NCBI RefSeq assembly: GCF_051201015.1
Contig: NZ_JBPEHI010000001.1
Length of the DNA stretch: 64,000 nucleotides
Strand: one strand, 5' to 3'
Origin: Petrimonas sulfuriphila
GTDB taxonomy: Bacteria > Bacteroidota > Bacteroidia > Bacteroidales > Dysgonomonadaceae
This document shows positions 16,993-23,665 of the stretch, in pieces. The first letter of the stretch is position 1. Every line of letters starts with the position of its first letter. A program made the position numbers and the translations under genes. Below the pieces are notes generated by a model, which was not told the origin of the DNA, made no database searches, and worked only from the letters and a program-made list of their open reading frames with translations.

Positions 16993-18249
16993 ATGAAACC
17001 GCCCGTTTTAGGAAAAAAACTCTTGAGGGATTATCCCGCAGCGGAGAGCTCCTCCGGTGTATTGCCCCGTGAAGCTCTTGCCAATGACACGGAAGAGAAT
17101 CCGCTTTATACAGGAAGATACCTGCTCATTCTCAGGGATGGGAATAAAGACGTGGTAAAAACCACCAAACTGCTCGAAACGAAATGGGGGTTTTTGGTTG
17201 CCAATACGGCTGATTTTGTGTCGGAACCCATGTGCGAAAGCAGGATAAAGGATGCGGATGCATTGTTTTACAATGAATTGGGTATTGCTCTTGTGGCGGT
17301 AAACGATGATAAAATGAAACTGTTGCATACCGCACAAGCCGATTATGTTGTAGAACCGGAAAAAGTAGTTTATATTCCCGACGATGTTCCGGTTGACACA
17401 GCCGTAAACTCCACCTGGGGGATTAGGGCTGTAAAGGCGCATGAGTCGGCATATACCGGGGCAGGGATAAAAGTCGCTGTGCTGGATACCGGTTTCGACA
17501 TGAAGCATCCAGACTTTAAAGGGAGAAGTCTTACGGCCTTTTCATTTGTTCCCGATGAAGCTGTGGATGACCTCCACGGGCATGGAACGCATTGTATCGG
17601 GATTGTTTGCGGTTCGTCGGGTTTACGGGATATGCGGTACGGTGTGGCTCCGGAAGCTCAGATTTATGCGGGAAAAGTGTTGAATAATGGGGGAAGAGGA
17701 GCGCAGGCCTGGATTCTGGACGGAATGACCTGGGCTGCGAATAACGGGTGTCGAGTGTTGTCCATGTCGCTGGGCTCTAAAGTCCTTCCGGGACAGAGTT
17801 ATGACATCGCCTATGAAAGAGCTGCCCAGTTTGCTCTTTCGAAAGGGACACTCATTGTGGCGGCAGCAGGGAATGACAGCAGACGATCTGAAAACCAATT
17901 CAGTCCGGTGAGCAGCCCGGCCGACTGCCCTTCCATCCTGGCTGTAGGTGCAGTAAACTCAACTTTGCAGGTAGCCGATTTCTCAAACCGGGCACTTAAT
18001 GAGAGCGGGTTGGTGGATCTGGCGGCACCCGGAGTCGGGATCTATTCTTCCTGGCCCATGCCCGCGAGATACCGTACCCTTTCCGGGACTAGCATGGCTA
18101 CACCGCATGTGGCGGGAGTGGTCGCCCTGCTGTGCGAAAAGTTTCCCGATGCCACTCCTGCAATGATCGGACAAGAGCTGATCCGGACGGCAGGCCGTTT
18201 GTCGTCTCCCGCTGTAGATATAGGCGCAGGAATTTCTTTGGCACCATGA
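16993..18249 (+). CDS. S8 (subtilisin-like) serine protease without signal peptide
   Basis: 418 residues. An N-terminal propeptide-like region (about 40-130; GRYLLILRDGNKDVVKTTKLL) precedes the subtilase domain. The triad is Asp165 (VAVLDTGFD), His197 (HGHGTH) and Ser367 (SGTSMATPHVAG); the oxyanion Asn294 is in AAAGND. All catalytic residues are present. No signal peptide or TM segment is visible, so the enzyme may act in the cytoplasm, which is uncommon for an S8 protease. It overlaps the next small gene by 4 bases (ATGA) and follows a YLATT-like membrane protein. The operon suggests a controlled protease whose trigger is sensed at the membrane; that role is inferred. Confidence 0.88.
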   Translation: MKPPVLGKKLLRDYPAAESSSGVLPREALANDTEENPLYTGRYLLILRDGNKDVVKTTKLLETKWGFLVANTADFVSEPMCESRIKDADALFYNELGIALVAVNDDKMKLLHTAQADYVVEPEKVVYIPDDVPVDTAVNSTWGIRAVKAHESAYTGAGIKVAVLDTGFDMKHPDFKGRSLTAFSFVPDEAVDDLHGHGTHCIGIVCGSSGLRDMRYGVAPEAQIYAGKVLNNGGRGAQAWILDGMTWAANNGCRVLSMSLGSKVLPGQSYDIAYERAAQFALSKGTLIVAAAGNDSRRSENQFSPVSSPADCPSILAVGAVNSTLQVADFSNRALNESGLVDLAAPGVGIYSSWPMPARYRTLSGTSMATPHVAGVVALLCEKFPDATPAMIGQELIRTAGRLSSPAVDIGAGISLAP

Positions 18250-18476
18250 AGCAGATTATTATCACCATATCCGCTTACTACCTCGACCGGTTAGACGTTG
18301 TGGCGGAAAACCTGCGGGAAGAAGGGGTGACGATTACCCGGCTCTACGAGTTTGGAGTGATCATCGGGTACGCCGAAGAAGAAATTATCGATAAAATCCG
18401 TCATCACAAAGAGATTGCCTCTTTGACGGACGAAAAGGATGTTGTTATCCCTCCACCGGAGGAGGATGTTCAATAA
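18246..18476 (+). CDS. Small I9/propeptide-like protein, probable protease partner
   Basis: A 76-residue protein beginning MKQIIITISAYYLDRLDVVA, with predicted beta-alpha-beta-beta-alpha-beta order and the tail VVIPPPEEDVQ. This is the pattern of small stand-alone proteins resembling subtilisin propeptides (inhibitor I9), sometimes misnamed ketohydroxyglutarate aldolase. The start ATG overlaps the protease stop (ATGA), so the two are made in step. A reasonable reading is a trans-acting chaperone or inhibitor of the preceding protease. The frame is open upstream to 18132, but that part lies inside the protease gene. Confidence 0.75.
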   Translation: MKQIIITISAYYLDRLDVVAENLREEGVTITRLYEFGVIIGYAEEEIIDKIRHHKEIASLTDEKDVVIPPPEEDVQ

Positions 18477-18478
18477 GG

Positions 18479-18797
18479 CTACACAACGTCTTTTTTACAG
18501 ATTTTACCCAGGTGTGTGTTGCCGAAGCTGTCGCTATATTTCAACCCGTATCCCAGTATCCGGTCGAGGGAGCTGTGTGCAAACAGAATGATGGCTGCCA
18601 CTTGCCGGTAAAGGTCGCCCAGGATTAGTGCGTAGAGAACTTCCACAGCTGCTACAAAGCGATGGCGGGTCAGGTTGTAGGTGAGCGCTCCCATTTTGGG
18701 ATTGATTGCGTAGCCGACCATACCGATATCAGGTGCGAATAGTAGCAATGGTCAGCAGGAAGATTCCCAACTCTTCGATTTTCAACAACGTTTTCAT
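18479..18797 (-). pseudogene. DUF4260 membrane protein, broken by an out-of-frame deletion
   Basis: The minus strand reads MKTLLKIEELGIFLLT from an ATG at 18797, then stops at a TGA after a short out-of-frame run. The remainder of a DUF4260 protein (LLLFAPDIGMVGYAINPKMG ... AHSSLDRILGYGLKY, ending KKDVV) continues in another frame to the TAG at 18479. Compared with the family, about a dozen residues that would form the first TM hairpin are missing at the junction near 18745. A shortened protein from 18748 could be translated but would lack the N-terminal helix. Confidence 0.75.
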
Positions 18798-18811
18798 GAA
18801 GATGAGGAGGA

Positions 18812-19327
18812 TTAATTTTTAGAATCTTGCTTTGGGTCATTTTCTGCCTCACTCAACAGTTCCCTTACGTTGAGGGCCTTGGTGAACATGTTGAGGGAGC
18901 CGTCGGCTTCCATCGGCCATTCTGCTTTCGGCTTATCCCAGTAGAGTTCTACACCGTTGCCGTCGGGATCGTTCAGGTAGATGGCTTCCGATACCCCATG
19001 GTCGCTTGCGCCGGTAAGAGGGTATTCCGCTTCTATCAGCCGTTTCAGGATTAGGGCCAAGTCGTGACGGGTAGGGTAGGCAATAGCAGTATGGTAGAGA
19101 CCCACTCCCTCCAGTGGTGCTTCGGGCATCCCCTCGCTGTGCCAGGTGTTCAGGCCAATATGGTGGTGGTATCCACCGGCAGAGAGGAAGGCCGCCTGCC
19201 TGCCGTACATCATGGTGACCTCGAAGCCCAGAAGGTCGCGATAGAAAGAAAGGGCGCGCTCCAGGTCGGACACCTTCAGGTGTACATGTCCAATGCGTAC
19301 TTGTGTAGGGATTGTATAAGGACTCAT
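18812..19327 (-). CDS. VOC-family (glyoxalase/extradiol dioxygenase fold) protein
   Basis: A 171-residue VOC domain protein. Two beta-alpha-beta-beta-beta modules are visible, the first from VRIGHVHLKVSDLERALSFYRDLLGFEV and the second from LYHTAIAYPTRHDLALILKRL. Metal-ligand candidates are His in GHVHLKV (about 14-16), His in YHTA and Glu in GNGVELYWD (about 135). It resembles CatE-type ring-cleavage enzymes more than glyoxalase I, but the substrate is not readable. It starts just after the DUF6157 gene (8-base gap) and may be cotranscribed with it. Confidence 0.85.
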   Translation of the reverse strand: MSPYTIPTQVRIGHVHLKVSDLERALSFYRDLLGFEVTMMYGRQAAFLSAGGYHHHIGLNTWHSEGMPEAPLEGVGLYHTAIAYPTRHDLALILKRLIEAEYPLTGASDHGVSEAIYLNDPDGNGVELYWDKPKAEWPMEADGSLNMFTKALNVRELLSEAENDPKQDSKN

Positions 19328-19335
19328 AATTTTTT

Positions 19336-19764
19336 TTATTGATTACTTTTTGTTTGTTGTTCTCTTCCTGACCGCATTGCTTTCACTTTCTTGATTTTAG
19401 AATCGGCCAGAAAGATTCGATATCCCTCCGTTTCCATGCCGTAAAGGGCAACTTTCCCCTCACTGTTGCAATGAATGCCGAAACCATAGATCTTTGTCAG
19501 GGGCGATGTCCGGAGACAGGGTTGCCCTTTGGAAAAGAACAGGATTCTAGTCTGTTCCAGCTTATCGGAGGGTGTATCGTTCTTTTCCGCGTACACATGG
19601 AAGAGGATGTCATCCGAACTATATTGGTAGGGATTCTCGGAAATAAATTCGTATTGTAGACGGGCTACCGTCTTTTTCCCTTTGAGCGGAGGGGGAGTTC
19701 CTTGTGTCATTCTTGTGTCGGATGCAACCTCAATAAACGTATCAAAATAATTGGTTGTATGCAT
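19336..19764 (-). CDS. DUF6157 family protein
   Basis: 142 residues with the DUF6157 pattern: NYFDTFIEVASDTRMTQGTPPP, KTVARLQYEFISENPYQYSSDD, and a C-terminal strand region around YGMETEGYRIF. Function is unknown. A TTG nine bases upstream (19773) also opens the frame. The ATG at 19764 is preferred because the family sequence begins just there. It pairs with the VOC gene downstream. Confidence 0.78.
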   Translation of the reverse strand: MHTTNYFDTFIEVASDTRMTQGTPPPLKGKKTVARLQYEFISENPYQYSSDDILFHVYAEKNDTPSDKLEQTRILFFSKGQPCLRTSPLTKIYGFGIHCNSEGKVALYGMETEGYRIFLADSKIKKVKAMRSGREQQTKSNQ

Positions 19765-19954
19765 GTTGTTCAACAGATGATGGTGTTACCGGACAGCTGA
19801 CAAGGACCGGCTTCCAGGGATACCTGTTACGTAACCAATAACAGATTTCATGTGCAGATTGTTTTGTGTTTTTTAAGAACAAATTATATTCTAGTGCGTT
19901 AAATTGCTGAAAACTGACCGGCAAGAGTGTACAGCTCTTTATAAAGCATATTGT

Positions 19955-20467
19955 ATGAAAATTATTTTATCGGTTTCTATCTTGTTTGTTACATTTGTAG
20001 TTTCTGCTTTTCCTTCATCAGATCCTATTATGCAGGACCAAAGGAGGGATATAAAAACAGATTCGGTTATAAAAAACCCTGCTTATGATGCTGATCTAGC
20101 GGAGAAGCTGGGAGCCGATGCTTACGGGATGAAGAACTTCGTGCTGGTAATCCTGAAGACAGGGTCAAATGTGACGGACGACAAGGCATTTATAACTGAA
20201 TGTTTTCGTGGGCACATGGACAATATCAACCGCCTGGAGAAAGAGGGGAAACTGGTTGTGGCGGGTCCGATGGCAAAGAACGAGCAGCACTATCGAGGTA
20301 TTTTTATCCTCGATATAGCAACAATCGAAGAAGCTGAGGCATTGTTGGGGAGCGATCCGGCCGTGAGGGAGAAATTACTGGCTGCCGATCTCTATAAATG
20401 GTACGGCTCTGCCGCCCTACCGCTTTATCTGGAGCATGCGAACAAGATATGGAAGAAACAACCCTGA
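19955..20467 (+). CDS. YCII-related protein with signal peptide
   Basis: 170 residues. A cleavable signal peptide (about 1-20; IILSVSILFVTFVVSAFPS) precedes a YciI-like alpha/beta domain (about 60-150: FVLVILKTG, FRGHMDNINRLEKEGKLVVAGPM, FILDIATIEEAEALLGSDP). The family fold is ferredoxin-like with a His/Asp pair, here in RGHMDN. The signal implies a periplasmic or secreted form, which I know from several Bacteroidetes annotations; no reaction is established. The DUF1801 gene begins 13 bases later, so they are probably cotranscribed. Confidence 0.72.
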   Translation: MKIILSVSILFVTFVVSAFPSSDPIMQDQRRDIKTDSVIKNPAYDADLAEKLGADAYGMKNFVLVILKTGSNVTDDKAFITECFRGHMDNINRLEKEGKLVVAGPMAKNEQHYRGIFILDIATIEEAEALLGSDPAVREKLLAADLYKWYGSAALPLYLEHANKIWKKQP

Positions 20468-20480
20468 TCAATTCATCACG

Positions 20481-20909
20481 ATGGGAGAACTGAAAACAAA
20501 ACAACACGACGGTGATGTGACGGAATTTATCCGCAGCTATACCGACAGTGAACAAAAACGTGCCGACAGCTTTGCATTGGTGAAGCTGATGCGCGAGGTG
20601 ACCGGTTTCGAACCGAAGATGTGGGGAGATACGATGATCGGATTCGGGCAGTACCACTACAAGTCGGAACGCAGCCGGCAGGAAGGTGACTGGATGCTGG
20701 TGGGTTTTTCGCCCCGTAAGACTGCCATATCGCTCTACCTCTACTCCGGTATCCTGGAACAGGAAGAGCTGCTCGCCGGCCTGGGAAATTTCAAAATGGG
20801 GAAAGGATGTATTTACGTGAAGAAGTTATCGGATATAGACCCCGAAGTGCTGCGAAAGATCATCTTCTCCACGGTAGCCTACCTAAAGGAAACCTACGGC
20901 AAACTATAA
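20481..20909 (+). CDS. DUF1801 (YdhG-like) protein
   Basis: A 142-residue protein of the DUF1801 fold. KRADSFALVKLMREVTGFEPKMWGDTMIGFGQYHYK is the family core, with WMLVGFSPRKTAISLYLYSG and GKGCIYVKKLSDID following. Members are small cytoplasmic alpha/beta proteins without an assigned reaction; they often sit in stress or accessory gene sets. The ATG at 20481 is chosen over an upstream in-frame start at 20436, which lies inside the YCII gene. Confidence 0.8.
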   Translation: MGELKTKQHDGDVTEFIRSYTDSEQKRADSFALVKLMREVTGFEPKMWGDTMIGFGQYHYKSERSRQEGDWMLVGFSPRKTAISLYLYSGILEQEELLAGLGNFKMGKGCIYVKKLSDIDPEVLRKIIFSTVAYLKETYGKL

Positions 20910-20920
20910 CATTACACTGC

Positions 20921-21059
20921 ATGGGAAAGGGAATTGATTACAGTGGACAGTGGAAGGAGGAACTGGCTCTGCGCTTATATCCGTGAGACGGTGAAAAACG
21001 AACAGGAGGGAGGTACCCATGATCATGGAAGGAAAAGGCATTGATGCCGGTGTTTTTTA
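20921..21059 (+). pseudogene. Unidentified small ORF remnant
   Basis: An ATG at 20921 opens MGKGIDYSGQWKEELALRLY and stops at 20984-20986. A one-base shift continues the sense as AYIRETVKNEQEGGTHDHGR before another stop near 21046-21059. It looks like a frameshifted small gene with a His-rich tail. The family is not recognised. The remainder up to 21332 holds only the direct repeat at 21202-21221. Confidence 0.3.
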
Positions 21060-21201
21060 ATGTTGATTTGAAGGAAACAGCAGCTTGTCAGAAATTGGGA
21101 AGTAAAAGAGGGTAACAAGAACGGATTCAGCATTTTAAAAGAAAGATCGTTTTAGCGAAAACGGGTAAAAACGCAAAAAAAGCAAAGTTGACGGCGAGTT
21201 G

Positions 21202-21221
21202 CGTTACCAAATCGTTACCTG
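21202..21221 (+). repeat. Left copy of the att-like direct repeat
   Basis: CGTTACCAAATCGTTACCTG. It contains GTTACC twice. It lies 111 bases before the integrase start. Confidence 0.55.
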
Positions 21222-21332
21222 AACAGCTTTTTAGTATTTACATAAAGTGCTGTTTTACAGTTAATTGAATCGTTTTCCATTGTGTTGAATAACTCTAAGA
21301 TAATTAAATTTGTAATTAAAACGATTAGAGTT

Positions 21333-22370
21333 ATGAGAAGTACCTTCAAGGTGTTGTTCTACCTGAAAAAGAACGAAGTTGAACCCGACGGCAAAGCTCC
21401 TCTCATGGGACGCATCACCGTCAACGGCAGTATCTCGCAGTTCAGCTGCAAGCTGGATGTCAAACCCTCGCTGTGGGATACCAAGAGTAATCGTGCATCG
21501 GGCAAAAGCATCGAGGCGCAGAAGATTAACCGAAAACTGGATAATATCCGCACACAGATCGGCAAATATTACCAAATCATCAGCAACAGGGACTCCTTTG
21601 TTTCGGCAGAAAAAGTCAAGAACGCCTATCTGGGCTTCGGAGACAAATACCGCACCCTGTTGACGGTTGCGGACGAGTTTTACGAACAATACGCCAAGCG
21701 AGTGGGGAAAGACCGCACGGCAGGCTCTTACGAACAACTGCTTATCAACCGCAGCCGCATCGCCGACTTTCTCAAGGACAGATATAACCTCTCCGATATT
21801 CCCATTCGGGAGATAGAACCGTCTTTTATTGAAGATTATTACAACTACCTGCTGGAAGAACGCAAGCTGGCTTCAAGCACCCTGCTTACCGCCATCACCA
21901 AGCTCAAGCAGATCATGCTCATTGCCCAGCGAAAAAGATATGTACGGGTAAACCCTTTTGTGGCTTTCCGGTTCAAAGCGCAGACACGCGACAGGGGTTA
22001 TCTTACCGAAGAAGAGTTACACCGGTTCATGACCGTTAAACTGAGAAGATACAAGCAACGCCAGATTCGCGATATATTCGTTTTCTGCTGTTTTACCGGA
22101 CTTGCCTATTCCGATGTGAAAAAACTGACCTTTGACGATATTCAAACCTCTTTTGACGGAGACCTTTAGCTGATAGCCAAGCGTAAAAAGGCCAACAATA
22201 CATTTTACGTCAAGCTTTTGCCCGTAGCCAAAGAACTTATCGAACAATACCGGAAAGTGGCTAAAAACAAGTTCGTCTTTCCCGTTCCGAGCCATGCCGA
22301 TAACATGAACCGTACGTTGAGGCGCATCGCCAAACAGGTCGGGATAACCAAAAGGTATATGCAGATTTAA
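21333..22370 (+). pseudogene. Tyrosine recombinase/integrase, nonsense-mutated and truncated
   Basis: The Bacteroidetes-type integrase starts at ATG 21333 (MRSTFKVLFYLKKN), with an arm-binding domain (about 1-100), a SAM-like core-binding domain (about 105-205) and the start of the catalytic domain, including the first Arg region (FTGLAYSDVKKLTFDDI). A TAG at 22167-22169 stands where a Trp is expected (GDL-W-IAKRKK). The frame then reads on sensibly (LLPVAKELIEQYRKV, RTLRRIAKQVGITK) until about 22350, where homology ends. The H-x-x-R box and catalytic Tyr are absent, so it cannot recombine DNA even with readthrough. An upstream in-frame start at 21282 exists. Confidence 0.85.
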
Positions 22371-22623
22371 ACAAAAAACTAGGTATCACATACATTACTA
22401 TTGATACGAAAAATGAAATCAAGAGCTGGAATAATCTTATGGACAAAGAACGTATTCCTTGGCGCAGCTTATCTGCTGCAGACAATTTGATTTAAATTCA
22501 AAAAAATATTATGTAAAATCCATTCCCCACGTATTGTTTGTGCATCCTGATGGAGTGACGGAAACATTAGATTTAACAGAAGCTGGTGATATTCGCAGAC
22601 TATATAATATTGTTGCTATGTAG
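22361..22623 (+). pseudogene. Thioredoxin-like (TlpA/AhpC-fold) C-terminal fragment
   Basis: Fused directly to the broken integrase, the sequence reads KLGITYITIDTKNEIKSWNN and later IPWRSLSAADNL. After a frameshift near 22495 it continues KYYVKSIPHVLFVHPDGVTE to a TAG at 22621-22623. The cis-Pro motif (SIPHVLFVHPDG) and the order of strands are those of a thioredoxin-fold C-terminus. The CxxC half is missing. It was probably once the first gene of the downstream cluster. Confidence 0.65.
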
Positions 22624-22657
22624 TAATAGAAAAAGTATTGGCGTTACGGAAATTTCG

Positions 22658-22665
22658 TATATTTG
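22658..22665 (+). promoter_or_regulatory. -7 promoter element of the GLPGLI gene (TATATTTG)
   Basis: TATATTTG lies 48 bases upstream of the ATG at 22713. A TTG at 22638-22640 is 17 bases away, slightly short of the usual 19-21. Confidence 0.5.
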
Positions 22666-22712
22666 TGTTTTTGAATTAAGAAATAAAATAACAAAATTAA
22701 AAATACAAAATC

Positions 22713-23648
22713 ATGAGAATGAAAACACAATTATTCAACATTCTAAAACACATGATTTTTTTGTTGTTGTTTTTCATGTGTAGCAATGTGGCCTTGTCGC
22801 AGCAGGACACCGTTTATCAAATTGGCGGACTTAACAGGTACGATACAATTCCACCTGTAAAACTGGAAGATGCTCATTTAAGAGTCTGGTATGAGTTTAT
22901 CTATGATATTAAAAAAAGGAGCGAAGATGAAACCATAAAAGACACAATGGTTCTTGTAGCCGGTGATAATTACTCAGTTTATTACGATTGGAACAGGGAA
23001 ACCAAATATAAAAAAATGCTTTCGCTGCTTGACCATGCAAAGGGAATAACGAAATTTATAACTTATAAATCAAACGCCGGATTTAATGAAATTGCTAATA
23101 ATGAAAGACAATTGTTTGAATTTTCTTTGAATAGAGACAATTCCGAAATTTTGAAAAACCGTACAAAAGGATTGATCATTACGACGGATATGGATGATGC
23201 TGATATAGCAAGCGAAAAATTCTATTTGATGGAGGAAAAACTGCCATTTCAGGAATGGCAGTTACAAGATGAAACGGCCGAAGTAATGGGTTATAAGTGT
23301 CAAAAAGCTTCCTGTTATTTTAAAGGCAGAAATTATACGGCATGGTTTACAATGGATATTCCCATTAACGACGGGCCGTATAAATTCTACGGTCTGCCCG
23401 GACTGATTCTTAAAATAGAAGATACCGATAAACTATTTCGGTTTACGGCCATCGGATTAGAACGATTGGAGAACACTGAGATTATTTCTGAGAGTAAAGA
23501 AGATTATATAAAATGTACCCCTATACAATATACAGATATAAAAAAGAGAATAAGAGAAACAATAATTCAGTATTATTCGCAAGGGGAAACGCTTTATATT
23601 ACAAAAATAACATTGCCTGTCAAGTATGAATCTATAGAAATAAAATAA
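22713..23648 (+). CDS. GLPGLI family protein
   Basis: 311 residues. A signal peptide (about 1-30, ending VALSQ) precedes a periplasmic domain that carries the family-defining motif as GPYKFYGLPGLILKIED (about 226-242). Before it lies the usual AWFTMDIPINDGP approach and MGYKCQKASCYFKGR. The family (TIGR01200) is restricted mainly to Bacteroidetes, and its function is not established. The next gene, 17 bases downstream, encodes a TonB-receptor-like barrel, so the two are probably cotranscribed and may act together in the periplasm and outer membrane. Confidence 0.85.
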   Translation: MRMKTQLFNILKHMIFLLLFFMCSNVALSQQDTVYQIGGLNRYDTIPPVKLEDAHLRVWYEFIYDIKKRSEDETIKDTMVLVAGDNYSVYYDWNRETKYKKMLSLLDHAKGITKFITYKSNAGFNEIANNERQLFEFSLNRDNSEILKNRTKGLIITTDMDDADIASEKFYLMEEKLPFQEWQLQDETAEVMGYKCQKASCYFKGRNYTAWFTMDIPINDGPYKFYGLPGLILKIEDTDKLFRFTAIGLERLENTEIISESKEDYIKCTPIQYTDIKKRIRETIIQYYSQGETLYITKITLPVKYESIEIK

Positions 23649-23665
23649 ATTTCTTCGAAGTTGTC

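Noticed and set aside
18246..18476. Ketohydroxyglutarate aldolase
   Set aside because: That name circulates for similar small proteins, but 76 residues with propeptide-like order cannot form a TIM-barrel aldolase.
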